DNA from: Microbacterium flavum
GTDB taxonomy: Bacteria > Actinomycetota > Actinomycetes > Actinomycetales > Microbacteriaceae
DNA length: 64,000 nt
Reading direction: 5' to 3'
NCBI RefSeq assembly: GCF_018717645.1
Contig: NZ_JAFLHG010000012.1
Span: 55,838 to 119,837 of the forward strand
Below are positions 43,074 to 51,481 of this stretch, piece by piece. Within the stretch, counting starts at the first letter, position 1. The number at the start of each line of letters is the position of its first letter. Both the position numbers and the translations under genes were made by a program. The notes under the pieces were generated by a model that was given only the letters and a program-made list of their open reading frames with translations, was not told the DNA's origin and made no database searches.

Positions 43074-44609
43074 ATGTCTTCCTCGACCGGCGTCTCGACG
43101 CCTCCCGCCGCGCCCGCGCCGACCGATCGGCGCCACTGGATCACCCTGGTCGTGGTCGGCCTCGCTCAGCTGATGGTCGTTCTCGATGCGACCGTCGTGA
43201 ACATCGCTCTCCCGTCCGCTCAAGCCGACCTGGGCTTCACGGACGGCCAGCGCCAGTGGATCATCACCGCCTACTCACTCGCGTTCGGCAGCTTGCTTCT
43301 GCTCGGCGGGCGCCTCTCCGACCTGATGGGACGCAAGCGCACCTTCATCATCGGGCTCGTCGGGTTCGCCGCCGCGTCGGCGTTGGGTGGGGCCGCACCG
43401 ACGTTCGAAGTGCTCGTCGCCACCCGCGCGCTGCAGGGCGCCTTCGGGGCACTGCTCGCCCCCACCGCCCTCGCGGTTCTCACGACGACCTTCACGATCC
43501 CGAAGGAGCGTGCGCGCGCCTTCGGCGTGTTCGGCGCGATCGCCGGCGCCGGCGGAGCGGTGGGGCTGCTGCTCGGCGGCGTCCTCACCGAATGGCTCGA
43601 CTGGCGCTGGAACCTGTACATCAATGTGTTCATCGCGGCGTTGGCGCTCGTCGGAGCGTTCCTGTACGTCCCGCACATCGCGCGTACCGGTCCGCGTCCG
43701 AAGCTCGACGTTCCCGGCACCCTGCTGATCTCGGGCGGACTGTTCGGGCTCGTGTACGGCTTCTCGAACGCCGAGACCGACGGCTGGGACTCGCCGCTCA
43801 CGTGGGGGATGCTCGCGGCCGCTGCGGTGCTGATCGCCGGATTCGTGCTCTGGCAGACTCGGGCATCGCACCCGTTGCTGCCCCTGCAGATCGTGCTCGA
43901 TCGCAATCGCGGTGCCGCCTACCTCTCGGTGATGATCGCCGGCGCGGGCATGTTCGGAATCTTCCTCTTCGTCACGTACTACCTGCAGTTGACGCTGGGG
44001 TACACGCCGATCCGGACCGGTCTCGCGTTCTTGCCGATGATCGCGATGCTCGTGCTCGCCGCCCAGCTGGGCACGAATATCTTCATCCCGCGATTCGGCC
44101 CCAAGATCTTGGTGCCGATCGGCATGACCCTGGGTGTCATCGCGATGATCTGGCTGACGTCCTTGGATGCCTCGAGCGTGTACGTGGCGAACGTGATGCC
44201 GCCGCTCATGCTCATGGGCTTCGCGATGGGCACGATCATGCCCGCGTCGATGCAGACCGCCACGCTCGGCGTCGACCGGCACTTCGCCGGCGTCGCCTCA
44301 GCAATGGTCAACACGAGCCAGCAGGTCGGCGGGTCGATCGGCACAGCGCTGCTCAACACGCTCGCCGCCACGGCAATGGCGGACTACCTGGCTGCGCACA
44401 CGCCCATCACACCCGCGGTCGGTGTGGACGCTGCCTTGGCGAGCTACGCGACGGCATATTGGTGGGGCGCGGGATTCTTCGCCATCGGGGCCGTGATGTC
44501 GGCGCTGCTGTTCCGTCGGCGCGGTCAGGGGCTGTCGCTGTCGCACGGGACCCCGCACACCGGCGACGAATCCGGAGACGACACGCAGCCGGCGGTGATC
44601 GCGCACTGA
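43074..44609 (+). CDS. MFS drug exporter, DHA2 (14-helix) family
   Basis: A 511-residue membrane exporter. The N-terminal motif VVGLAQLMVVLDATVVNIAL (motif D1) is diagnostic for DHA2 proteins such as EmrB/QacA; GRLSDLMGRKRTFIIG is motif A, and GAIAGAGGAVGLLLGGVLTE is motif C of drug antiporters. ATG at 43074 follows a weak ribosome site; an ATG four codons earlier (43062) lies within the second palindrome. Regulated by the divergent TetR. Substrate unknown. Confidence 0.92.
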   Translation: MSSSTGVSTPPAAPAPTDRRHWITLVVVGLAQLMVVLDATVVNIALPSAQADLGFTDGQRQWIITAYSLAFGSLLLLGGRLSDLMGRKRTFIIGLVGFAAASALGGAAPTFEVLVATRALQGAFGALLAPTALAVLTTTFTIPKERARAFGVFGAIAGAGGAVGLLLGGVLTEWLDWRWNLYINVFIAALALVGAFLYVPHIARTGPRPKLDVPGTLLISGGLFGLVYGFSNAETDGWDSPLTWGMLAAAAVLIAGFVLWQTRASHPLLPLQIVLDRNRGAAYLSVMIAGAGMFGIFLFVTYYLQLTLGYTPIRTGLAFLPMIAMLVLAAQLGTNIFIPRFGPKILVPIGMTLGVIAMIWLTSLDASSVYVANVMPPLMLMGFAMGTIMPASMQTATLGVDRHFAGVASAMVNTSQQVGGSIGTALLNTLAATAMADYLAAHTPITPAVGVDAALASYATAYWWGAGFFAIGAVMSALLFRRRGQGLSLSHGTPHTGDESGDDTQPAVIAH

Positions 44610-44611
44610 AT

Positions 44612-44669
44612 CCCCGCAAAGCTCAGCGGGAGGCGGACGCCCCCGCAAAGCTCAGCGGGAGGCGGACGC
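44612..44669. repeat. Perfect 29-bp tandem duplication after the MFS gene
   Basis: Two identical 29-bp units (44612-44640 and 44641-44669). Each contains CCCGC-N8-GCGGG, so the repeat forms two hairpins and may be a duplicated terminator for the MFS gene, ahead of the next gene at 44700. Confidence 0.8.
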
Positions 44670-44699
44670 AAGGCCCTCCCCGCGCGTAGGCTCCGCAGC

Positions 44700-45089
44700 G
44701 TGGCCACCCTCGATGACATCCGCGCGATCGTCGCGGGTCTTCGCAGCAGCGAAGAGCGGGCGACGACCGGCGGCGCTGCGTGGTTCGTGCGGGGAAAGCC
44801 GTTCGCGTGGGAGTGCCACCCGTGGCCGAGCATCCCCGCCGACATGCGCGAGATCGTCGCGACCCAGCTCGTCGTCGGCGTGAAGGTCGCCGACAAAGTG
44901 GACGCGCTCGCGCTCGTCGAGATAGCGCCCGAGGTCTTCCTGCGCACGACGACCCCGTGGAGCGAGCCGAAGGTCGCGTTCCGTATGGCGGAGGTCGACC
45001 TCGACCATCTCGCCGAGCTCGTGACCGAGGCGTGGCGTGTGCAGGCGCCGCGGTACCTGCGGCGCGAGTTCGACGGCGAGGATGCCTGA
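44700..45089 (+). CDS. MmcQ/YjbR-family protein
   Basis: A 129-residue protein of the YjbR double-wing DNA-binding-like fold. Seen: FVRGKPFAWECHPW near the N-terminus, then LALVEIAPEVFLRTTTPWSE and the ending HLAELVTEAWRVQAPRYLRR. Biological role of the family is not established. GTG at 44700. It is convergent with the DUF3995 remnant. Confidence 0.85.
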   Translation: MATLDDIRAIVAGLRSSEERATTGGAAWFVRGKPFAWECHPWPSIPADMREIVATQLVVGVKVADKVDALALVEIAPEVFLRTTTPWSEPKVAFRMAEVDLDHLAELVTEAWRVQAPRYLRREFDGEDA

Positions 45090-45114
45090 CGCAGGTCGAG
45101 GACGGTCTCCATCG

Positions 45115-45606
45115 TCAGCGCCGGAGCGGCCGCGGCCGCGTCAGTGCGAGAGCCGCGGTGAGCGCGAGACCCCACAGCAGGAAGAGTGGGTCCCACAGGA
45201 AGGCGTGGCCGATCATCGCGGACTCGTCGTAGCCGTCGTCGGTGCGGATGACGCCGGACAGGACGGCGATCGCCACCACCATGTTCACGCCGCCGTAGAC
45301 GATCAGACCGACTCCCCCGATCCAGCTCACGCCACGCCAGAACCGTGCCGCGCGGAGCCGCCCGTACTCGACCAGGAGCGGGATCCCTGCCGCCGCCAGC
45401 TTCGCCAGCGCGACGGCGCCGAGGGCGAGCGCGCTGAGGAGTGGCGCCGACGCGGCGATATCGACCGCCCACGACCCGACGGTCGCGAGCAGTCAGCGGC
45501 CGCCAGCGCCCAGTAGGCGCTGGCGGCGGCGTGCACGCTCCCGAAGACGGCCGCTGCCCAGAACAGCATCCGCCCCGATGCGCTGCTGGGGCGCTCGCGT
45601 GCTCAT
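45115..45606 (-). pseudogene. DUF3995 membrane protein, broken
   Basis: Remnant of a four-helix DUF3995 protein. The C-terminal third is intact in one frame (SWIGGVGLIVYGGVNMVVAI, IGHAFLWDPLFLLWGLALT). The N-terminal helix, FWAAAVFGSVHAAASAYWAL, lies in another frame. Reconstructing it needs one base less in a G-run before it (RIG-RMLFW) and one base more after YWAL. The codon expected to be Trp is then TGA. Two compensating frameshifts plus a nonsense codon make a sequencing error unlikely; it is a decayed gene. Confidence 0.75.
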
Positions 45607-45677
45607 GCAGTCGACGCTATCGATGCGAGCGCGGAGCGCGGCGGGGTCGACGCGAACCGGGACCCCGCCGCCGCTCG

Positions 45678-46541
45678 TCAGCCCTTGACCGCTCCGACGG
45701 TCATGCCTGCGATCACCTGACGCTGGAAGAGCGCGTAGATGATGAGCTGAGGAATCAGCACGAGCGTCGCGGCAGCCATCATCCCGCCGTAGTCAACGGT
45801 GTACTGGCCCTGGAACCGCGAGACGGCGAGCGAGACGGTGACCATGTCGGGATCGTTGATGAGAATCGACGCGAACGGGAACTCGTTGAAGACGTAGACG
45901 ACGTTGAAGATCAGGATCGTCGCGATGACGGGACGCATGAGAGGGAGCACGACGGTCCAGCACAGCTTCCACAACCCGACGCCATCGATGATCGCCGCCT
46001 CTTCGATCTCCGCGGGGAACTCTCGCAGGAATCCGGTCATCAGCAGGATGTTGAAGGGGATCGTCACGGCGATGTACGGGAGGATGAGCGCCCAGTACGT
46101 GCCGAAGAGGCCGAGTGCGAGGTCCAGACGGTAGACGGGGAACAGCAGGATGTAGACCGGAACCGCAAGCCCCGCCAGCAGGTACAGACGAATCGAGGAC
46201 TGTGCGCGCCGGCGGTGGAAGACCATCCTCGTCAGAGCGAACGCGGCCATGAACGATATCGCTGTGCCGACAGTGACGGACACGACAGCGATGAAGATCG
46301 TGTTGCCGTACATGCGCAGGAGGGGAAGCGCGGCGATCGCGTTGAGGTAGTTGTCGATCGTGAGGGCGTCAAACGAGAAGGGATCCCCCAGGATCTTCGC
46401 GCTGGGCTGGAAGGAGAGCAGCACGATCCACAGCAGGGGCAGCACGATGAGGAACGTCACGAGATAGGCGATGATCCCGACCCCGAGCCCGACGCGCCGG
46501 CGAGATCGCGGCTCCGTCCGACGTGTCGTCAGCGAGGTCAT
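45678..46541 (-). CDS. Carbohydrate ABC permease (MalG type)
   Basis: A 287-residue membrane protein with six helices and the EAA coupling loop EIEEAAIIDGVGLWKLCWTV. YGNTIFIAVVSVTVGTAISF is typical of MalG-type permeases. Its ATG overlaps the stop of the MalF-type gene by 4 bp. With the upstream permease and the lipoprotein it forms an importer, here for fructan products (difructose anhydride or fructo-oligosaccharides, inferred from GH172/GH32/GH91 next door). No ATPase gene is present, so a shared MsmK-like ATPase elsewhere must power it. Confidence 0.92.
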   Translation of the reverse strand: MTSLTTRRTEPRSRRRVGLGVGIIAYLVTFLIVLPLLWIVLLSFQPSAKILGDPFSFDALTIDNYLNAIAALPLLRMYGNTIFIAVVSVTVGTAISFMAAFALTRMVFHRRRAQSSIRLYLLAGLAVPVYILLFPVYRLDLALGLFGTYWALILPYIAVTIPFNILLMTGFLREFPAEIEEAAIIDGVGLWKLCWTVVLPLMRPVIATILIFNVVYVFNEFPFASILINDPDMVTVSLAVSRFQGQYTVDYGGMMAAATLVLIPQLIIYALFQRQVIAGMTVGAVKG

Positions 46542-47410
46542 GCGGCTGTCTCCTTGCGGCGGGCGGCGAACAGGTATCCCGCAGAGACGACGGCGCCGAG
46601 GACCGTGATGACGACGGCGAGGGCCATGCCGTATCCGTACTGCTGATTGGTGAAGGTGACGAAGTACATGTAGCTGACGAGCGTCTCCGATCGGTGCACA
46701 GGCCCGCCACCGGTGAGCATGTAGACGAGTTCGAAGATCTTGAAGATGTTGGTGATCATGAGGATCGTCACGATCGCGAAGGTCTCGCGCATCATCGGGA
46801 TCTTGATGTGCCAGATCTGCTGCCAGCCCGTCGCACCGTCGAGTGCGCTCGCCTCCAGGACGTCGCCGGGCAGGAGCTGGAGCCCCGCGTAGAAGATCGT
46901 CATGGCGAAGCCGATGCTGCTCCAGATGAAGACCACCGACACCGAGATCGGCGTGAGGTAGTCCCCGCCGATCCACTGGACGGGAGGGATGCCGAAGGCC
47001 GCGAGAGTCCGGTTGAGCAGACCGATCTTCGGGTCGAGGATGAACACCCAGATGAGACCGACGAGGATCGGCGCGATGATCGCGGGACCGAAGACGAGCG
47101 CCCGGAGGATGCCGCGACCCGCGATCGCCCGCTGCAGCAGGAGCGCCAGCGCGAACGAGGATGGGATGAGGATCGCGAGGCTCACCACGAGGATGACGAC
47201 CGTGTTCTGCAGCGACTGCCAGAAGAACTGGTCACCGACCAGGGCCGCGTAGTTGTCGAACCCGATCCACGTCGGGGCTCCGAAGCCCTGGAACCGACTG
47301 AAACTGAAGATGCCGGAGTAGACGACCGGATAGAGGACGAACATCGTGAAGACGATGAGCGCCGGAGCGAGCATGAGGAGAATCTTCCAGCGGGTGCTGA
47401 TCCAGACCAT
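46538..47410 (-). CDS. Carbohydrate ABC permease (MalF type)
   Basis: A 290-residue membrane protein. ILLMLAPALIVFTMFVLYPV, WIGFDNYAAL and the EAA loop VLEASALDGATGWQQIWHIK identify a MalF/UgpA-type sugar permease. ATG at 47410 lies 70 bp after the binding-protein gene; an intercistronic hairpin at 47446-47473 sits in that gap. Confidence 0.92.
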   Translation of the reverse strand: MVWISTRWKILLMLAPALIVFTMFVLYPVVYSGIFSFSRFQGFGAPTWIGFDNYAALVGDQFFWQSLQNTVVILVVSLAILIPSSFALALLLQRAIAGRGILRALVFGPAIIAPILVGLIWVFILDPKIGLLNRTLAAFGIPPVQWIGGDYLTPISVSVVFIWSSIGFAMTIFYAGLQLLPGDVLEASALDGATGWQQIWHIKIPMMRETFAIVTILMITNIFKIFELVYMLTGGGPVHRSETLVSYMYFVTFTNQQYGYGMALAVVITVLGAVVSAGYLFAARRKETAA

Positions 47411-47445
47411 GTGCGTGCGTGCCTTCGAGATGAGGGATGAGCGAG

Positions 47446-47473
47446 AGGGGGCCGCGAGGACGTGCGGCCCCCT
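47446..47473. terminator. Intercistronic hairpin between binding-protein and permease genes
   Basis: Perfect 10-bp arms AGGGGGCCGC / GCGGCCCCCT with an 8-nt loop, 6 bp past the binding-protein stop. Such hairpins in sugar-ABC operons act as partial terminators or mRNA stabilisers, keeping the binding protein in excess over the permeases. Confidence 0.7.
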
Positions 47474-47479
47474 TCGCGG

Positions 47480-48802
47480 TCACTGACGGTTGCTGTCGAA
47501 TGCCTTCTGGACGAGCTCCAGCGCGGCCTTCGGGGTGAGCTGACCCTGGATGACTCCGTAGATGCTGTCGTACATGGCGTTGGCGACGGGGGTCGGAACG
47601 AGCAGGTCGGGCTGCGACTGCGGGCTCGTGACGCCGTCGGCGGTCGCCGCATCCAGCGCGGCCTTGAGCGCGCTCTGCGTCGTGGCATCCACATTCGCCT
47701 GGAACGTCGTCACGGGCGGCTGGCCGTTGTCGACGAGGATCTGCTGCGCCTCGTCGCTGTAGTAGAAGGCGAGGAACTTCTTGACCGCCGCGAGCTTCTT
47801 CTCGTCGTTGGCCACCTTGTGGTCGACTGCGAACGGCGCTGAAGCGACGTTCATGATGATGTTCTGCTCCCCGACGCCGTCGGAGAAGCGCGGCCCCTGC
47901 CAGAACGCGATGTTCGATGCGACGTCGGACTGCTGGATCGCGTTGGAGGCCCACACGCCGGCGTCGAGCATCGCCGCCTTGCCGCTCGTGAACTGGTCGA
48001 CCGCCTGCTGGTACGTCTGGGTCGACACATTGGACGGGAAGGCGCCCGCCTTGCGGAGCTCGTCGATGTGCTCATACAGACGGAGGAAGTCGTCATTCGT
48101 GTACGCGACGGACCCGTCGAGGAGGCCGTCGACCTTGTCGCCGTATCCGAAGCGCTCGAGCATCGTCAGGAACGACCACACGCTGAACGACGACTGGTTG
48201 GCACCGTTCGAGATCGTCGTGACGCCCTTCTCATTCAGCGCCTTCGCCGCCGCGAGCAGATCGTCGTAGCTCTTCGGCATCTCGATGCCGTTATCCGCGA
48301 GGATCTTCTTGTTGACCCAGAGCCCCGTGAGGAGCCCCTGGTAGGGCACGCCGTAGATCACATCGCCGGCGGAGAAGTTCTTGACGGTGCTCTCCGGGAA
48401 GGAGTCCGTGAGCTGCAGCTCGTCGAGCACGGGAGCGAGGTTCAGCAGCAGGCCGGACTCCTGCATCTGCTCCGCGTTCGACTTGTAGACCCAGAAGATG
48501 TCGGGCAGCGTGTCGCTCTGCGCGGCGATCGACAGCTTCTGCAGGTGTTCGGCGACGGCCTCACCCGACACGTTGACGGTGACGTCGGGGTTGGCCTTCT
48601 CGAATGCCTCGACGATCGCCCACGTCGCCGGGTCGGCCGTCTTCACGTCGGGGTTCTGCATCGAGAGGGTGATCTCGGTCTTGCCGTCGGCACCGGCGTC
48701 GCTCGACCCGCCGCAGCCGGCGAGGACGAGCACGGATGCCGAGGCGGCGGCGGCCGCGAGGACGATACGCCCCCACGGCGTTCGGGCTGCTGTGCGTCGC
48801 AC
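47480..48802 (-). CDS. Extracellular sugar-binding lipoprotein (ABC importer)
   Basis: A 440-residue lipoprotein of the SBP_bac_1 class (UgpB/MsmE-like). Signal peptide, then lipobox VLAGC. DIFWVYKSNAEQMQESGLLL and GVPYQGLLTGLWVNKKIL are typical. GTG at 48802 is preferred: AAAGGAG is 6-7 nt upstream of it, while the ATG at 48808 would touch that site directly. Two AAACGTTT boxes at 48854-48874 lie before it, so LacI at 48905 very likely represses it. Ligand by context: difructose anhydride or inulo-oligosaccharide. Confidence 0.92.
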   Translation of the reverse strand: MRRTAARTPWGRIVLAAAAASASVLVLAGCGGSSDAGADGKTEITLSMQNPDVKTADPATWAIVEAFEKANPDVTVNVSGEAVAEHLQKLSIAAQSDTLPDIFWVYKSNAEQMQESGLLLNLAPVLDELQLTDSFPESTVKNFSAGDVIYGVPYQGLLTGLWVNKKILADNGIEMPKSYDDLLAAAKALNEKGVTTISNGANQSSFSVWSFLTMLERFGYGDKVDGLLDGSVAYTNDDFLRLYEHIDELRKAGAFPSNVSTQTYQQAVDQFTSGKAAMLDAGVWASNAIQQSDVASNIAFWQGPRFSDGVGEQNIIMNVASAPFAVDHKVANDEKKLAAVKKFLAFYYSDEAQQILVDNGQPPVTTFQANVDATTQSALKAALDAATADGVTSPQSQPDLLVPTPVANAMYDSIYGVIQGQLTPKAALELVQKAFDSNRQ

Positions 48803-48853
48803 GTTCATCTCCTTTGATGGGGTGTCTGCCACGGCAGACTCACTAATCTATCG

Positions 48854-48874
48854 AAACGTTTGCGGGAAACGTTT
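48854..48874. promoter_or_regulatory. Two AAACGTTT LacI-type operators before the sugar ABC operon
   Basis: AAACGTTT at 48854-48861 and again at 48867-48874, 13 bp centre to centre, between the LacI gene's 3' end and the binding-protein start. The same box occurs at 50059-50066 before the GH172 gene, which marks one LacI regulon. Confidence 0.8.
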
Positions 48875-48904
48875 GTCTCACGGTAAGGGCCCATGCCGCG
48901 GGTG

Positions 48905-49915
48905 TCAAGCAACCGTCGGCGCAAACGCCTCCGTGGACTCCCGGAGCTGCAGATCCTGATGCAGACGGACCGTCCGGGGACTCGTGTCGGGCGCCTCCAG
49001 GCGCTCCATCAGCAGGCGGACCGCCGCGACGCCCATGTCGAAGGCGGGCTGGCGCACGGTCGTCAGCCGAGGCTGGAAGAGGTCGGGGTAGTCGAAGCCG
49101 TCGAAAGTGGCGAAGGCCACGTCCGCCGGGGTCTTTCGGTCGAGGTCTTCCAGCGCGCGCAGGCCGGCGGCGGCGAGGGGGGTGCTGCAGGCGATGACCG
49201 CCGTGGCCACTCCCTGGGCGAGGGCGCGCGCGATGGGCTCCCCGAGTGAGGAACGGTCGACCCCCGTGATGATCTGCTGATCGTCTGCGGACACGTGCGC
49301 GTCACGGACCCCGTCGAAGAATCCGTCGAGCCGCTCCTCCAGGACGGGCACCCGCACATCGCCCGCGATCACGAGGAACCGGCGGTGGCCGCGGGCCGCC
49401 AGATGGCGCACGAGGGTGCGCATCGAATCGCGGTTGTCGGCCCCCACCTGATCGAAGGGCTGGTCTCGATAGAGCCGGTCCAGCAGGACGACGGGCGCCT
49501 TCTCGTGCTGCAGATCCGCGAGCAGCGGCGGCGCGGCGTCTGCGGCGCACGCGAGGATCACCCCGTCGACGCGGCGCTCGAGAAGGGTCCGCACGGCGCG
49601 CCTCTCCCGTTCCGGGTCCTCCGCCGAGTTCGCCAGCAGCAGGGTGAGCCCGCGCACGGCCGCCTCCTGCTCGACGCCGTGCACCATCTCCGCGAAGGCC
49701 GGCTCGCCGGCATCGGAGACCACGAGCCCGATGCTGTCGGTCTTCGACCGTCGCATGGCGCGGGCCAGCGTGTCCTGGCGGTATCCGGTCTGCTCGATCG
49801 CGGCGAGCACGCGTGCGCGCGTCGGAGGCTCGACGTTGCGCGTGCCGTTGAGCACGTGAGACACGGTCGAGATCGACACACCCGCAGCCCGTGCCACATC
49901 CACCATCGTTGCCAT
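48905..49915 (-). CDS. LacI-family repressor of the fructan locus
   Basis: A 336-residue repressor. Headpiece: ATMVDVARAAGVSISTVSHV, LNGTRNVEPPTRARVLAAIE; then a periplasmic-binding-protein-like sensor domain (IGLVVSDAGEPAFAEMVHGV, AFATFDGFDYPDLFQPRLTT). ATG at 49915. It lies between the ABC operon and the GH172-GH32 genes, and both have AAACGTTT boxes; its own promoter has GTTTGCGCAAAC. Inducer is probably a fructan breakdown product. Confidence 0.93.
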   Translation of the reverse strand: MATMVDVARAAGVSISTVSHVLNGTRNVEPPTRARVLAAIEQTGYRQDTLARAMRRSKTDSIGLVVSDAGEPAFAEMVHGVEQEAAVRGLTLLLANSAEDPERERRAVRTLLERRVDGVILACAADAAPPLLADLQHEKAPVVLLDRLYRDQPFDQVGADNRDSMRTLVRHLAARGHRRFLVIAGDVRVPVLEERLDGFFDGVRDAHVSADDQQIITGVDRSSLGEPIARALAQGVATAVIACSTPLAAAGLRALEDLDRKTPADVAFATFDGFDYPDLFQPRLTTVRQPAFDMGVAAVRLLMERLEAPDTSPRTVRLHQDLQLRESTEAFAPTVA

Positions 49916-49946
49916 TGCGCAGCTCCATTGCCTGAGATCGGGGATC

Positions 49947-49958
49947 GTTTGCGCAAAC
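49947..49958. promoter_or_regulatory. GTTTGCGCAAAC palindrome before lacI-type gene
   Basis: Perfect 12-bp palindrome 31 bp upstream of the LacI ATG, in keeping with autoregulation. The half-site GTTTGCG also appears beside the operators at 48854-48874. Confidence 0.6.
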
Positions 49959-50058
49959 CTACACCATGCGGCGAACTTCCCGCGATCAGCGGGCTCAGAG
50001 GGATGGTCGCCCGCGGATCTTGCGCGAATCGGGTCGCGGGAGCTATCTTCATCCAGAC

Positions 50059-50066
50059 AAACGTTT
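50059..50066. promoter_or_regulatory. AAACGTTT operator before the GH172-GH32 genes
   Basis: Single copy of the box found twice at 48854-48874, 55 bp before the GH172 ATG. Links hydrolase and importer expression. Confidence 0.7.
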
Positions 50067-50120
50067 CGATGCCGATTCGGTATCAACGACCGCCCCATCG
50101 ATGGGGCAGAGGAGTGGACG

Positions 50121-51479
50121 ATGACGACCCCATCCCCGCGGCCGACAGGCCTGCTCGGCGACCTCACTCAGGCGCGCAGCGCACGCACGGCGCGCGTGTC
50201 GAGCTTCGATCAGACCGGGCGCAACAGGGACAACTGGATCATCATGCCGGGCGAGGAGCGCACCCTCGCCGACATCGAGGGACCCGGGTTCATCACCCAC
50301 ATCTGGATGACGCAGTCCTGCCGCATCCAGCCCGGTCCGGGCCAGATCGACCCCCACGTCGTGGGTGTGCCGATGCTGGAGATCCACAATGCGCTCGGGG
50401 TGAGCTGGGAGGTGGTCGACCCGGACTACTACCGCAAGGTGGTCCTCAAGATGTACTGGGACGACCAGGAGACGCCCAGCGTGGTCGCGCCCCTGGGCGA
50501 CTTCTTCGGCCTCATGAACTCGCTGTCAGGGTCATACGAATCGCTCCCCCTCTCGGTGTCGGCCAAAGAGCCCGAGCTGCACACGTTCGGCGGGAGCGCG
50601 GCGTTCAACAGCTATTTCCGGATGCCGTTCGGCACACGCGCGCGCATCGTCGTGGAGAACCAGAACGACATCCCCTACCTGCAGTACTTCTACATCGACT
50701 ACGAACTGGTTCGAGAACCGCTCCCCGATGACACGGTCTTCTTCCACGCGCATTGGCGGCGCGCGCTGCCGACACAGGGATGGGGGCCCGATCTGCAGTC
50801 GAACAGCATCGAGACCACCGTTCCGAATCTCGACGGCAAGGACAACTACGTCGCGCTCGAGACGGAGGGGCGGGGGCATTACGTCGGCTGCTCGCTCGCT
50901 GTGCGCCACTTCCAGGGGTCGTGGTGGGGCGAGGGCGACGACATGATCTTCATCGATGACGACACCTGGCCGCCGAGCCTGCACGGCACCGGAATGGAGG
51001 ACTATTTCGGGCATGCGTGGGGCATGCAGCACAATGCCTACCTGTTCAACGGCACCAGCGTGCACGAGGAGGACGTCCCCGGGTTCCACCACAGCTACCG
51101 ATTCCACCTCGCCGATCCGATCCGCTTCGAGAAGCGGATCCGGGTGACGTTCGAACACGGACACGGCAACCACCTCTCCGACGAGTGGTCATCGACCGCG
51201 TACTGGTATCAGACGCTCCCCTCCCCCGTGCTCGAGATCCCGCCCGTCGACGAGCGGCTGCCGTTGCGCCCGATCGATCGGGTCATCACCGCACCACTCC
51301 CTCCTCTCAGCGACGATCAGCGCACGGCACGTGAAGCGGCGGCACGTCGGATGGAGGACTTCGTCGCCAAGCGCGACGAGATGCGCGCCGAGCGTCGCGC
51401 CCAGATCGACGAGTGGGAGCACGGAAACATCCAGATCGCTCGCGATGTGCGTCGCCGCTACGACGAGAGCGAGGGCTGA
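50121..51479 (+). CDS. GH172 (DUF2961) alpha-fructofuranosidase / difructose anhydride hydrolase-like
   Basis: A 452-residue cytoplasmic-looking protein (no signal peptide) of DUF2961, now GH172. The founding member from Bifidobacterium dentium makes and hydrolyses difructose dianhydride I. Seen: PGFITHIWMT, the Glu in WWGEGDDMIF (Glu271) and the hallmark HGTGMEDYFGHAW (Glu293); from memory these two glutamates sit where the catalytic pair of the founding enzyme lies. The GH32 gene follows by 2 bp and GH91 is downstream. The expected role is opening imported difructose anhydride to a linear disaccharide. GGGGCAGAGGAG before ATG 50121 is the ribosome site. Confidence 0.88.
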   Translation: MTTPSPRPTGLLGDLTQARSARTARVSSFDQTGRNRDNWIIMPGEERTLADIEGPGFITHIWMTQSCRIQPGPGQIDPHVVGVPMLEIHNALGVSWEVVDPDYYRKVVLKMYWDDQETPSVVAPLGDFFGLMNSLSGSYESLPLSVSAKEPELHTFGGSAAFNSYFRMPFGTRARIVVENQNDIPYLQYFYIDYELVREPLPDDTVFFHAHWRRALPTQGWGPDLQSNSIETTVPNLDGKDNYVALETEGRGHYVGCSLAVRHFQGSWWGEGDDMIFIDDDTWPPSLHGTGMEDYFGHAWGMQHNAYLFNGTSVHEEDVPGFHHSYRFHLADPIRFEKRIRVTFEHGHGNHLSDEWSSTAYWYQTLPSPVLEIPPVDERLPLRPIDRVITAPLPPLSDDQRTAREAAARRMEDFVAKRDEMRAERRAQIDEWEHGNIQIARDVRRRYDESEG

Positions 51480-51481
51480 GC

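Noticed and set aside
50121..51479. DUF2961 gene as a wholly unknown protein
   Set aside because: DUF2961 is now GH172 with a characterised difructose anhydride enzyme; the context with GH32 and GH91 agrees.
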